A DNA stretch of 54,258 bases from Actinomycetes bacterium (GTDB taxonomy: Bacteria; Actinomycetota; Actinomycetes; S36-B12; UBA5976), in assembly GCA_021824095.1 (NCBI GenBank), contig JAKALQ010000005.1, forward strand, positions 1 through 54,258, read 5' to 3'. Of this stretch, positions 20,662 to 28,850 are shown in pieces. Under the pieces are notes generated by a model. That model did not search any database. It had not been told where the DNA came from and saw only the letters and a list, made by a program, of their open reading frames with translations. Numbering within the stretch: the stretch's first letter is position 1; each line of letters begins with the position of its first letter. The position numbers and the translations under genes are program-made.

Positions 20662-20945
20662 CACTGCCCCTCTCGTCGATTGCGCCAGTCGCGCAGGCGC
20701 CGGCGCCACATCTCGTCATCGAGGCTGCGCAGGAAGCGCGGATCATCATCGGGCGCCGACGAGCGGGGCCTGCGCTGGCGTCCGATGAGCACCCACAGGA
20801 TCGTGCCGATGCCGGGCAGGAGCAACGACAGCAGCACCCATGCGTAGCGCGGCAGCAGGTTGGGGTTGCGTGTGAGGGCCGCTTCGACGAGGAAGTACAG
20901 CCAGATGCACAGCGGGATGAAGTACAGCAGGAAGACGCGGATCAC
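20661..20945 (-). CDS. PLDc_N-domain small membrane protein
   Basis: A 94-residue protein with two helices. The first reads VFLLYFIPLCIWLYFLVEAAL; the second, YAWVLLSLLLPGIGTILWVLIGR, is the signature of the phospholipase-D-nuclease N-terminal (PLDc_N) domain, which often stands alone in Actinobacteria. The tail is Arg- and Asp-rich. The start is a GTG at 20945 that overlaps the ccdA stop (GTGA). Homologues are usually encoded near menA and the ccd genes. The function is unknown. Confidence 0.8.
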   Translation of the reverse strand: MIRVFLLYFIPLCIWLYFLVEAALTRNPNLLPRYAWVLLSLLLPGIGTILWVLIGRQRRPRSSAPDDDPRFLRSLDDEMWRRRLRDWRNRREGQ

Positions 20946-21700
20946 AGGATGACCTTCCAGAAGGCCAGGTGGATGCGCATCCAGATGGTGAGGTCGTTCC
21001 AGGTGCCGGTGACGAGCAGCACCCCGAGCACGACGAGCATGACGCCGCCGAGCTGCTGGATGCGCCGGCGGTAGCGACGCATCCACTGCAGCGCCGCGAC
21101 CGAGCGCTCGAAGAAGAGGCCGATGACGATGAAGGGCAGCCCGAGGCCGAGGCTGTACAGCAGCGACAGTCCCGCGCCCCGCCAGGCGCTGCCCTCGTTG
21201 AAGGCGAGGGTCTGCACCGCGGCGAGGGTGGGCCCCACGCAGGGCACCCAGCCGAGTCCGAAGGCGACGCCGAGCACCGGCGCCATGAGCACACCGCCAC
21301 GGCCGCGCATCTGCGGCCCGAACTCACGCTCCAGCAGCGGGATGCGGCCGAGGTAGGCGACGCCGAGGGCGATGACGAGCACGCCGAGGGCACGCGAGAT
21401 GGTGGCCTGGTTGCGCGCGAACACCGAGCCGATGCTGCCGAAGGCGACGCCGTACGAGGTGAAGAGCAGGCCGAACCCGAGCGTGAAGCCCACCGTGCCG
21501 GCGAGGGCACGGTGCCGATGGCCCCGGCCGTCGAGCAGCTCGTCGGCCGAGAGGCCCGTGATGAGGGACACGTAGCCGGGCACCAGGGGCGCCACGCACG
21601 GACTGAGGAAGGACACCAGCCCAGCGAGGAAGGCGAGCGGCACCGCGAGCAGCAGGGAGCCGCTCGTGATGGTGTCGGCCGCGCTGGCGAGCAGCGTCAT
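20942..21700 (-). CDS. ccdA: Cytochrome c biogenesis/thiol transport protein CcdA
   Basis: This 252-residue, six-helix membrane protein of the DsbD/CcdA family moves reducing equivalents from cytoplasmic thioredoxin to extracytoplasmic thiol proteins. The two redox Cys are in FLSPCVAPLVPGY near residue 35 and GLGWVPCVGPTLAAV near residue 150, both in the expected helix starts. The start at 21700 overlaps the upstream stop as ATGA. In related genomes a thioredoxin-like gene lies just upstream and resB and ccsA downstream; none of these is here. The CcdA partner is therefore elsewhere or different. Confidence 0.92.
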   Translation of the reverse strand: MTLLASAADTITSGSLLLAVPLAFLAGLVSFLSPCVAPLVPGYVSLITGLSADELLDGRGHRHRALAGTVGFTLGFGLLFTSYGVAFGSIGSVFARNQATISRALGVLVIALGVAYLGRIPLLEREFGPQMRGRGGVLMAPVLGVAFGLGWVPCVGPTLAAVQTLAFNEGSAWRGAGLSLLYSLGLGLPFIVIGLFFERSVAALQWMRRYRRRIQQLGGVMLVVLGVLLVTGTWNDLTIWMRIHLAFWKVIL

Positions 21701-22338
21701 GCCCCGACGCCCTTGTTCGACACGGCGACGAGGTCGGCGCAGGGCTCGCTGTAGTCGACTCGCACGAGGCGGTCGCCCTCGAAGACGAGCGAGGTGACGG
21801 AGGCGAGCGAGCACTGCCGCGAGCGGGGGTCGTGCCAGAGGCGACGCTGCTCCGCGTCGAGGCGTGCGATCCAGATGGGCAGCTGGTGCGAGACGAGTGC
21901 TGCCTCATGCCCGCGGGCCGCCTCGCGTGCCGCCGCGATCGCGAGGCGCATGCGCGCCGCGACCTCGACGTAGGGCTCACCCCACGAGGGCTTGAAGGGG
22001 TTGTAGAGGTGGCGCCAGGTGCGCGGCTGGCGCAGCACCCCATCGCCCACGGAGACTCGCTTGCCCTCGAACACGTTGGTGGCCTCGAGCAGGTTGTCGT
22101 CCGCGCCGATGGGCAGGCCGAGGAGGCCGGCGAGCGGGGTGGCGGTCTGCTGGGCACGCTCAAGCGGCGATGCGATCACCTGCGTGATGTCATGGCGCGA
22201 CAGCACCTCGCCGACACGTTCGGCCATGCGCAGGCCGAGGTCGGAGAGGCGGTACCCGGGAAGCCGGCCGTAGAGCAGCTTCTCCGGGTTGAACACCTCA
22301 CCGTGGCGCACCAGGTGCACCGTCGTGTGGACCGTCAT
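21697..22338 (-). CDS. Histidine phosphatase family protein (phosphoglycerate mutase-like)
   Basis: A 213-residue branch-1 histidine phosphatase. The catalytic motif is HLVRHGEVFNP near residue 9, then SPLERAQQTATPLA near residue 60. An acidic region follows, and a second His is in ALVSHQLPIWIAR near residue 148. The equivalent M. tuberculosis gene (Rv0525) also lies between the hem genes and ccdA; its substrate is not established. I start at 22338 because CAGGAGGTGG lies just upstream; the in-frame TTG at 22356 would put that site inside the gene. Confidence 0.88.
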   Translation of the reverse strand: MTVHTTVHLVRHGEVFNPEKLLYGRLPGYRLSDLGLRMAERVGEVLSRHDITQVIASPLERAQQTATPLAGLLGLPIGADDNLLEATNVFEGKRVSVGDGVLRQPRTWRHLYNPFKPSWGEPYVEVAARMRLAIAAAREAARGHEAALVSHQLPIWIARLDAEQRRLWHDPRSRQCSLASVTSLVFEGDRLVRVDYSEPCADLVAVSNKGVGA

Positions 22339-22358
22339 GCCCACCTCCTGGCCCAATG

Positions 22359-23888
22359 CTATTTGGCCTTGCGCCGGGCCTCTCCCGCTGCTGCGCGGCC
22401 GGCAGGGAGGTCCGGCTCGGCGGCACGGAGGGCCAGCGCGTGCTCGACGAGCGCCTCGAGGAGCGACTCGTGGGTGGCTTCCGGTGCGATGACGTCGACC
22501 CGCAGTCCGTGCTCCTCGGCGGTGCGCGCCGTGCCGGACCCGATGCAGGCGACGATCGTGCGCGCGTGGGGCTTGCCAGCCAGGCCGATGAGGTTGCGGA
22601 CGGTGGCAGACGAGGTGAAGAGGACGGCGTCGAAGCCGCCGGACTTGATGGCCTCGCGGGTGGTGGCGGCCGGGGGTGCCGCCCGCACGGTGCGGAAGGC
22701 GGTGACCTCGTCGGCTTCCCAGCCGAGCGCGGCAACCCCGGCGGTGAGGGTGTCGGTGGCGATCTCGGCGCGCGGGATGAGGACCCGGCTGGCGAAGCCC
22801 TCACCCGTCTCGGCATCCGGGAAGCAGTCGACGAGGTCCTGGGTGGTGCCGCCGGCCGGGGCGACGAGGTCGGCGCGCAGCCCATGGGCGGCGAGCGCCG
22901 CCACGGTGTCCTCACCCACGGCGGCAATGCGGGTGCCGGCGAAGGCGCGGGCATCGAGCCCGTACTCAAGGCAGGTGTTCCACACGGCAGTGAGCGCGTT
23001 GGCACAGGTGAGGGCGATCCAGCCGTAGCGACCCTCCGCGAGGCCGGCGACGGCCCGCTGCATCTGCTGCGGGGTGCGCGGCGGCTCGACGGACAGGGTG
23101 TTCACGTGCGTCACGATGCCGCCGTCGTGCTCGAGCCCGCTGGTGAGCTGGTCGAGCGGGTCCTTCGTGCGCGGCATGAGCAGGCGCCAGCCGAACAGCG
23201 GCAACTGCTCGAACCAGGCGATGGCCTCGCGCACGGGCTCCCCCACGAGCAGCACGGCATCGGCCGGGGCAGCGACGCTGGGTGCGGCGCCGAGGATGCC
23301 CGTGGTGGTGCGCTGCCGCAGGCTCGCGGTCTCCGCGACGAGGCGGAACGGGGTGTCCGCAGGCCACCCCGCCGCCAGCAGGGTGGTGACGGCATCCGCG
23401 AGGGCGCCGGCATTGCGCACGACGAGCAGTTCACGGGGCCGCGCCAGCCAGTCCGCGCCCGGGTCACCGGCATCGATGACGCGGAACCCGCGGGTGCGCT
23501 GGCCCGTGAGCGAGACGCCCGCATAGGCCGCGGCAAGCGCGGTGCCCGTGACGGTGGGCACCACCTCGAGCTGCGCATGCGGTTCGAGCGCCCGCAGCTC
23601 CTGCGCGAGGGAGCCGTCGCACACGGCGTCCGCGCCGATGGCCCGCACCACGCCGGCACCGCCCGCGAGGGCGTCACGCACCACGCGGGTGCGCCGCGCG
23701 AGCGAGAGGTCCGGGGTGAGCACCACCACCTCGGCCGTGCTCACCGCACGCACCACCCGCTCCACATCACGATCGGCCACGATCACCCGTGCCGCCCGCA
23801 GCGCCGCGTCGCCGCGCACCGTGAGCAACCCTGCATCTCGCGCATCCGCACACACGACCGTGATCCGGTTACGCATCTTCCCCGCCAT
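22359..23888 (-). CDS. hemD: Uroporphyrinogen-III synthase with degenerate N-terminal methyltransferase-like domain
   Basis: This 509-residue protein has the two-domain layout of actinobacterial HemD. The C-terminal half (about 245-490) is HemD: GWRLLMPRTKDP, WIALTCANALTAVW, AAVGEDTVAAL, RVLIPRAEIATDTL and DAVLFTSSATVRNLIG. It cyclises hydroxymethylbilane to uroporphyrinogen III. The N-terminal half resembles a SUMT methyltransferase but lacks its hallmarks: the SAM loop GAGPGDPGLLT reads CADARDAGLLT, and no LKGGDP motif is seen. It is probably structural. The ATG at 23888, with AGGGG upstream, overlaps rex by 20 bases; an ATG at 23876 is possible. Confidence 0.88.
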   Translation of the reverse strand: MAGKMRNRITVVCADARDAGLLTVRGDAALRAARVIVADRDVERVVRAVSTAEVVVLTPDLSLARRTRVVRDALAGGAGVVRAIGADAVCDGSLAQELRALEPHAQLEVVPTVTGTALAAAYAGVSLTGQRTRGFRVIDAGDPGADWLARPRELLVVRNAGALADAVTTLLAAGWPADTPFRLVAETASLRQRTTTGILGAAPSVAAPADAVLLVGEPVREAIAWFEQLPLFGWRLLMPRTKDPLDQLTSGLEHDGGIVTHVNTLSVEPPRTPQQMQRAVAGLAEGRYGWIALTCANALTAVWNTCLEYGLDARAFAGTRIAAVGEDTVAALAAHGLRADLVAPAGGTTQDLVDCFPDAETGEGFASRVLIPRAEIATDTLTAGVAALGWEADEVTAFRTVRAAPPAATTREAIKSGGFDAVLFTSSATVRNLIGLAGKPHARTIVACIGSGTARTAEEHGLRVDVIAPEATHESLLEALVEHALALRAAEPDLPAGRAAAGEARRKAK

Positions 23889-24549
23889 CCGTGGACCCCT
23901 CTCCGACGAACCGGGCATTCGTCCGCTGTTGTGCATGGAACGCAAGCAGCTGCAATTCCGTTCCAAGGTCGACATCGCGAACCGCCACGCCCTCGGGCAC
24001 GGTGAGGACAGCGGGGGCGAAGTTCAGGATGCCGGTGATGCCGGCGGCCACCAGCTCGTCGGCCACCTGCTGGGCGGCGGCCGGTGGCGTGGCGATGACA
24101 CCGATGACGCACCGGGTGCGCCGCACGATCCGGGCCAGGTCGGCCATGGGCTGGATCACGAGGTCGCGGCCGACGGGCTCGCCCGTGCGCAGCATGTCGG
24201 CGTCGACGAGGCCGACCACCCGGAAGCCGCGCGAGGCGAAACCCGCGTCATTGGCGAGGGCGAGGCCCAGATTGCCGCCGCCCACGACGACCACGGGCCA
24301 GTCGTGCTGCAGGCCGAGCTCAGTGGCGAGTGCGTCACGCAGGGTGCGCACGTCGTAGCCGACGCCGCGCGTGCCGTGCGAGCCGAGGGCGGAGAGGTCC
24401 TTGCGCAGCTGGGCGCTCGTGACGTTGCACAGGGCCGCGAGTTCCTCGCTCGACACGCGATCGACATCGCGCATGCCCTGCAGGACGCGGAGGTAGACGG
24501 GCAGGCGCAGCGCCGTGGACCCGGGTACGCGTGAGGCGGCGGCGTTCAC
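23869..24549 (-). CDS. rex: Redox-sensing transcriptional repressor Rex
   Basis: This 226-residue repressor senses the NADH/NAD ratio and usually controls respiratory and fermentative genes. The N-terminal winged helix shows LPVYLRVLQGM and VTSAQLRKDLSALGSHGTRGVGYDV. The Rossmann domain has VVVVGGGNLGLALA near residue 85, then FRVVGLVDADM and NFAPAVLTVPEGV. The domain-swapped C-terminal helix follows (VDLGTELQLLAFH). The start is GTG at 24549, with a strong GAGGAGGT directly upstream. In other Actinobacteria rex is followed by hemA and hemC; here hemD comes next. Nuo genes are likely targets, but I found no Rex site next to nuoA. Confidence 0.93.
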   Translation of the reverse strand: MNAAASRVPGSTALRLPVYLRVLQGMRDVDRVSSEELAALCNVTSAQLRKDLSALGSHGTRGVGYDVRTLRDALATELGLQHDWPVVVVGGGNLGLALANDAGFASRGFRVVGLVDADMLRTGEPVGRDLVIQPMADLARIVRRTRCVIGVIATPPAAAQQVADELVAAGITGILNFAPAVLTVPEGVAVRDVDLGTELQLLAFHAQQRTNARFVGEGSTDGGEDA

Positions 24550-24696
24550 TCCCCACCTCCTCACCGGCGCGAATTGACGGACCCGCGCCGTTGCGGTGAT
24601 GGACGGCATGGTAGGAGGGTCCTTCGACCCGAGCCCAACCCGTGGACTGCTGGGACCAGCATGTGGACAGATGCCGCGTCCCCGCGGCGATACCCG

Positions 24697-25494
24697 TCAG
24701 CGGCGGCGATCGCGGCCCAGTGCAGCGGCCACGAGACCCGCGGCGAAGCCCGCGCCCACGGCCACGTTGGGGTTGGCAGGGATGGTGGTGTCGCGCCAGA
24801 AGCGGCTGCGTCGGTACTCGACCATGAGCCAGCCCCGTCGCCGGGCCTCGCGTCGCAGGGCCGCGTCCGGGTTCACCGCCACGGCGTTGCCGACGGCCGT
24901 GAGCATGGGGATGTCATTGGACGAGTCCGAGTAGGCCGTGCACACGGTGAGGTCAAGGCCCCGGTTGGCGGCCAGCCGGGACACCATCTCGGCCTTCTCT
25001 CGGCCGTGCACGGGCTTGCCGTCGAGGTGGCCGGTGTAGCGACCGTCGACGACCTCGGCGCAGGTGCCGACGCCGCCGGTGAGTCCGAGGCGGGCGGCGA
25101 GCATGCGGGCGAGGTCGTTCGGTGCGGCTGTGACGAGCCACACCTCCTGCCCCGCCTGCAGGTGGGCCTGGGCGATCTTGAGTGTCCCGGGCCAGAGCTT
25201 GTTCAACAGGATCTCGTCGATGACGGAGCGCACGAGCTCCTGCAGTTGCGCCACCTCGCGGCCGGCGATGAAGGCCATGGTGGCCTCGGTGACGAAGCGG
25301 AGGTCCTGCACCCGCTCCTTGCCGGAGATGAGGTACTTCCACTGCTTCCAGCCGTAGCGCACGATCTGGCCCGGGCTCACGAGGTGGCGCTTGGCCAGCC
25401 CGCGGGCGAGGAAGTACAGCGAAGCGCCCCGCAGCAGGGTGTTGTCGACATCGAAGAAGGCCGCGGCGCGGGGCTGCTCCGGGGCGTTCGTCAT
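24697..25494 (-). CDS. HAD-IB family phosphatase (SerB-like)
   Basis: A 265-residue haloacid dehalogenase-superfamily hydrolase. Motif I is AAFFDVDNTLLRGAS near residue 12 (DxDxT). Motif II is VWLVTAAPNDLA near residue 115. A conserved Lys and motif III, AYSDSSNDIPMLTAVG near residue 187, follow. The C-terminal 25 residues include a short hydrophobic stretch (VAVGAGFAAGLVAAALG). The M. tuberculosis homologue (Rv3661) also lies beside ssd and the tad cluster. The substrate is unknown; phosphoserine is only one guess. The 147-base gap upstream (24550-24696) holds the rex promoter region and no gene I can see. Confidence 0.88.
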   Translation of the reverse strand: MTNAPEQPRAAAFFDVDNTLLRGASLYFLARGLAKRHLVSPGQIVRYGWKQWKYLISGKERVQDLRFVTEATMAFIAGREVAQLQELVRSVIDEILLNKLWPGTLKIAQAHLQAGQEVWLVTAAPNDLARMLAARLGLTGGVGTCAEVVDGRYTGHLDGKPVHGREKAEMVSRLAANRGLDLTVCTAYSDSSNDIPMLTAVGNAVAVNPDAALRREARRRGWLMVEYRRSRFWRDTTIPANPNVAVGAGFAAGLVAAALGRDRRR

Positions 25495-25522
25495 GGGCAC
25501 AGCGTAGGGCGGGCCCCGCCCA

Positions 25523-25873
25523 TCAGGACTGTGGAAGGACGTCGGCCAGGGCGGCGTGCGCGCTCGCCACGAGGAGGGCCTCGGGGAGGACGGCATCGAT
25601 GGCGCTGCCCGCGTGCAGGGCCCGCACCCGCACGCGGACCTCTCCCTCGGTGAGGTCGCAGCGGGTGAGGTCGGCGCCGTTGCGCGTCGCGACCGTGGTG
25701 GCGATGGCGCAACTGCCGTCGGTCGCTGCCGCAAGTGCCGACAGGTCGGCAGCCGTGCGAAGGCCCTCGATGCGGACCCGGATGCCGACGAGCACGACGA
25801 TCGCGACCGTGATCAGGGCGAGCAGGCCCGCGAGCAACGCGACGACGGGCTCCAGGGCGCCACGTTCGCTCAC
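25523..25873 (-). CDS. TadG-like/Rv3654c-type small pilus-associated protein
   Basis: A 116-residue protein with a short charged start (MSERGALEP), one helix (VVALLAGLLALITVAIVVLVGI) and a small domain with AADLSALAAATDGSC, a motif of Tad-pilus-associated Rv3654c-like proteins. It is the last gene of the tad operon, overlapping tadE as GTGA. GAGGAGGT lies seven bases before the GTG at 25873; a GTG one codon earlier (25876) is an alternative start. It is probably a pseudopilin-like or envelope component. The exact role is unknown. Confidence 0.72.
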   Translation of the reverse strand: MSERGALEPVVALLAGLLALITVAIVVLVGIRVRIEGLRTAADLSALAAATDGSCAIATTVATRNGADLTRCDLTEGEVRVRVRALHAGSAIDAVLPEALLVASAHAALADVLPQS

Positions 25874-26253
25874 CACGGCACCTCCTCGAGCGCGGTGGCG
25901 CTCGTCGCGAGCGTGATGGCCGGGAGGGTCCCGGCGCGGACGCTGCGCCGCAGGTGCACGGTGACGAGGCGGCCATCGGAGGTGACGCTGACGTCGGTGC
26001 CAGAGCCGGCAAGCCGGCGGGCCGCCTGCAGCGCCTCGGTGCGGTCGGCAGCCATGGCGGCGACCCGGGCCGCGTCCCGCGCCCGGCCGACGAGGCCGAG
26101 GGCGGCGCCCCCGACGGCCAGCGCAAGGGCGAGCAGCAGGGTGGTGAGGAGGAGCATGCTCATGCCGGCCGCCGCCTCGAGGGTGATGGATCCCCGGACG
26201 CGCCGGAGGGGGTCGGGGCATGTGCCCCGACCCCCTCGACCATGGGTGCGCAT
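25870..26253 (-). CDS. TadE-like pseudopilin
   Basis: A 127-residue protein with a type IV-like (class III) leader. Residues up to RRVRG21 form a basic leader, followed by SITLE. The Glu is at +5 of the mature protein, as required for a TadV-type prepilin peptidase. A helix (AGMSMLLLTTLLLALALAVGGAALGL) follows, then a beta-rich C-terminal part. The ATG at 26253 overlaps the upstream stop as TGATG. No prepilin peptidase is encoded here, so processing would depend on one elsewhere. Confidence 0.8.
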   Translation of the reverse strand: MRTHGRGGRGTCPDPLRRVRGSITLEAAAGMSMLLLTTLLLALALAVGGAALGLVGRARDAARVAAMAADRTEALQAARRLAGSGTDVSVTSDGRLVTVHLRRSVRAGTLPAITLATSATALEEVPW

Positions 26254-26462
26254 CACACGACCATCCGGAGGGCGATCGCGACGAGCGAGCCGAGCAGCTT
26301 CGTGATGACGCTCTCGAGCAGGGCACGGAAGAAGTCGCTTTGGATGATGCCGACGAGGAAGGTGATGATGCTCGCCGACAGGAAGCCGACGTAGGAGTAC
26401 TCCTCGGTCACCGCACCGCGGTCGTCGTGGCGGAAGCGAGCGACGATGTTCCGGATTCGCAT
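26253..26462 (-). CDS. Flp-type pilin subunit (DUF4244)
   Basis: This 69-residue protein is the likely major pilin. A basic leader ends in DDRG16, followed by AVTEEYSYVGFLSASIITFLVGII. The Glu at +5 and Tyr next to it match Flp/DUF4244 prepilins. A second amphipathic or hydrophobic segment ends the protein. The M. tuberculosis counterpart is Rv3656c in the same gene order. A weak GAGAG upstream is the only SD candidate. The 95-base gap before it (26463-26557) may hold a separate promoter so that the pilin is made in excess of the ATPase. Confidence 0.85.
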   Translation of the reverse strand: MRIRNIVARFRHDDRGAVTEEYSYVGFLSASIITFLVGIIQSDFFRALLESVITKLLGSLVAIALRMVV

Positions 26463-26557
26463 GGGGTGTCCAATCTCTCGGGTGGCGGGATCGCCGAGGC
26501 GGATGCTGTCCGCACCCCCGACAGCGATGCCCGTGGCTGGGCTTGGGGCGGGACGCG

Positions 26558-27184
26558 TCATGGGCCGACCAGGCCTGTGGACAGCACCGGCCCGACCAAG
26601 GTGAGCAGGCTCGAGACGAGCGTGGGGATGAGGCCGAGCAGCAGGAAGGCGGGGTAGCCGAGGAACGTCACCGGCATGACGGCCGTGGTGGCGAGCCTCC
26701 GGGCACCGGCGATGCGCCGCATCCGCTCGCCCTGGCGCACCGTGTCGGCATGCTCCCGGAGCACGGTGGACACCGCCCCGCCACTGCGGAAGCTGCGCTC
26801 GACCAGGCTGCCGATGGTGCCGAGGATGGGGGCCCCCTGCCAGACCTCGGCGGGGGCGGCACCCATCGCGAGGCGGGCGGCAGCCGTGAGCAGCGCCACG
26901 GCCCGGTCGCCCGTGCAGCAGTCGGCGGCATGGTGCACGGCCCGGTCCCAGGAGGCGCCGGCATCGAGCGAGAGGGCGAGGACGTCGAGGGCTATGGGGA
27001 GCTCGCGGGCGAGGGTCCGCTCGTCCGCGACGACGGCGGCCGTGGGGAGGCGGCCGCCGTAGCGCCACATGGCTGCCGCGGCGAGCAACCCGAACACCAG
27101 GGCGACATCCCCGGGCACGAAGAGGCGTGCCGCGGACCAGACGCTGAACCCGGCGAGGAAGGTGCGGGTACGGGCCCGATTCAT
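26558..27184 (-). CDS. TadC-like type II/IV secretion system membrane protein (T2SSF)
   Basis: A 208-residue integral membrane platform protein. It has an N-terminal helix pair (about 8-40), a cytoplasmic helical domain with ELPIALDVLALSLDAGASWDRAVHHAA, RSGGAVSTVLREHADTVRQGERMRRIAGARRLATTAVMP, and a final helix pair (FLGYPAFLLLGLIPTLVSSLL). This is the GspF/TadC layout. The ATG at 27184 overlaps the upstream stop as ATGA. It works with the TadB-like protein and TadA to polymerise the pilin. Confidence 0.85.
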   Translation of the reverse strand: MNRARTRTFLAGFSVWSAARLFVPGDVALVFGLLAAAAMWRYGGRLPTAAVVADERTLARELPIALDVLALSLDAGASWDRAVHHAADCCTGDRAVALLTAAARLAMGAAPAEVWQGAPILGTIGSLVERSFRSGGAVSTVLREHADTVRQGERMRRIAGARRLATTAVMPVTFLGYPAFLLLGLIPTLVSSLLTLVGPVLSTGLVGP

Positions 27185-27816
27185 GCGAGGGCCGCCCGCG
27201 TGAGGGAGCGCATCCACAGCGCCGCCAGGCCGATGCAGGCCAACCCGAGGACCAGGCACACCCAGCCCGGGAGCGTGGTGAAGAGGAAGGCCAGGGGCTC
27301 GGCACCCATCATGGAGCCCATGGCCCAGGCGCCCACCGGCATGAGCGCCATGGTGACCAGCCCGAGGCGTGGTGCGGCCGCATTGGCCTGCACTTCGCGG
27401 GCCACCTCCTGGTCGATGAGGGCGACCGCATGCACGCGGCGCATCGCGGTCGCGAGGGAGAAGCCCACGTCCTCGGCGGCGGCCCAGAGGTGGGCGACGT
27501 CCGACCACACGGCGCGGTCCGCCGTGGGCCCGCCCTCGAGCAGTGCTGACGGCGTCGCGTGGCGCGGGCCGAGCACCTGGCGGAAGGCCGCCTCCGGCAC
27601 CGCCCCGGCCGTGAGCTCGGAGACGAGGAGCTGCAGCAGGATGGCCGTGCGCTCCTGGCCGGGCCGGCGCAGCCGTCGTCCCTGCCAGCGGGCGATGAGC
27701 CGCTCATCGAGTGGGGGCACGGCGCGGCCGGCGATGCGCCGCGCCCGCGCGCGGGGATCCGGGGGCAGCCACTGGTGGACGAGCACGGCCGCGATGACGG
27801 CAACGAGCAGCCTCAC
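27181..27816 (-). CDS. TadB-like type II/IV secretion system membrane protein (T2SSF)
   Basis: A 211-residue platform protein with an N-terminal hydrophobic segment, a cytoplasmic part rich in Arg and Ala, and two C-terminal helices (about 155-172 and 181-200). The T2SSF-like stretch [38 protein letters not shown] is recognisable. It is shorter than proteobacterial TadB but matches the actinobacterial version (Rv3658c type). The GTG start overlaps the tadA stop (GTGA). Confidence 0.82.
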   Translation of the reverse strand: MRLLVAVIAAVLVHQWLPPDPRARARRIAGRAVPPLDERLIARWQGRRLRRPGQERTAILLQLLVSELTAGAVPEAAFRQVLGPRHATPSALLEGGPTADRAVWSDVAHLWAAAEDVGFSLATAMRRVHAVALIDQEVAREVQANAAAPRLGLVTMALMPVGAWAMGSMMGAEPLAFLFTTLPGWVCLVLGLACIGLAALWMRSLTRAALA

Positions 27817-28850
27817 CTCGGCGTCGCCTCAAGATCAAGCACCTCGCGCACCCGGCGGCGACCATCCCGGCCGCGTTCGATGTGCACCACGCTGCGAAAG
27901 GCCGTCGCGATGGCCTGCTGTGCCGCCTCCCGACCGAGGCCGGCCTGGAGGGCGAGCAGTTCGAGGCGGACGAGCGCGTCGGCCGCCGAGTTCGCGTGCA
28001 CCGTCGCCGCACCACCACTGTGCCCGGTGTTCAGGGCGTTCAGCAGGTCGACAACCTCCGCACCACGCACCTCCCCCACGATGAGGCGATCGGGGCGCAT
28101 GCGCAGCGCCTGGCGCACAAGGTCACGCAACGTGACCGCCCCGGAACCCTCGATGTTCGCGGGCCGGCCCTCGAGGTAGACGACGTGCGGGTGGTCGACG
28201 CGCAGTTCCGCCGAGTCCTCTGTCACCACGATGCGCTCGGACGCCGGTACCGCTGCCAGCAGCGCCGCCAGCAGCGTCGTCTTGCCGGTGCCGGTGCCGC
28301 CGGAGATCACCACCGGGTGGCCCGCCGCGACCATGCGCAGCAGCCGACGTCGCGTCGCGGCATCGAACATGCGCCGCTCCTCGAGGTCGGCGAGCGTGAA
28401 GGGCGTCGATGCGGGCAGGCGCAGCGAGATCGCGGTGCCGCCGCGCGACAGCGGCTGCAGCACGGCGTGCAGGCGGATGCCATCGGGCAGGCGGGCGTCC
28501 ACCCAGGGGGCGGCGTCATCGAGCCGACGGCCCGCCGTCGAGGCCAGGCGGGTGGCAAGGCGTCGGACGGCCGCCTCGTCGGCGATGCGGAGGTCCGTAC
28601 GGTGCAGGCCGGTCGCATCGTCGATCCACACCTCGCGCGTGCCGTTCACGAGGATGTCGGTGACCCCAGGCAGCGCGGCGAGTGGGGCCAGCGGCCCGAG
28701 GCCGAGCACCTCGCGCCCGACATCGCGCACGAGCGCGTCAAGCGTCTCACCGTCGATGATGACGGGGCTGCGTCCGATGACGCCGTCGATGTCGGGGTCG
28801 ACGTCGCGGACGACGGCTGCGCGCAGTGACTCCACGATGTCACGCGGCAT
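27813..28850 (-). CDS. tadA: TadA/CpaF-type pilus assembly ATPase
   Basis: This 345-residue type II/IV secretion ATPase powers Flp pilus assembly. Family elements: [25 protein letters not shown] near residue 55, Walker [19 protein letters not shown] near residue 182, the Asp box [14 protein letters not shown], Walker [36 protein letters not shown] near residue 255 with the His box, and a C-terminal variable part. The N-terminal N1D domain is short, as in the actinobacterial form. The ATG at 28850 overlaps ssd by 11 bases. Confidence 0.93.
   Translation of the reverse strand: MPRDIVESLRAAVVRDVDPDIDGVIGRSPVIIDGETLDALVRDVGREVLGLGPLAPLAALPGVTDILVNGTREVWIDDATGLHRTDLRIADEAAVRRLATRLASTAGRRLDDAAPWVDARLPDGIRLHAVLQPLSRGGTAISLRLPASTPFTLADLEERRMFDAATRRRLLRMVAAGHPVVISGGTGTGKTTLLAALLAAVPASERIVVTEDSAELRVDHPHVVYLEGRPANIEGSGAVTLRDLVRQALRMRPDRLIVGEVRGAEVVDLLNALNTGHSGGAATVHANSAADALVRLELLALQAGLGREAAQQAIATAFRSVVHIERGRDGRRRVREVLDLEATPR

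Noticed and set aside
22339-22356. TTG start at 22356 for the histidine phosphatase
   Set aside because: It would place the strong CAGGAGG ribosome site inside the coding region. The ATG at 22338 fits that site and the family start.
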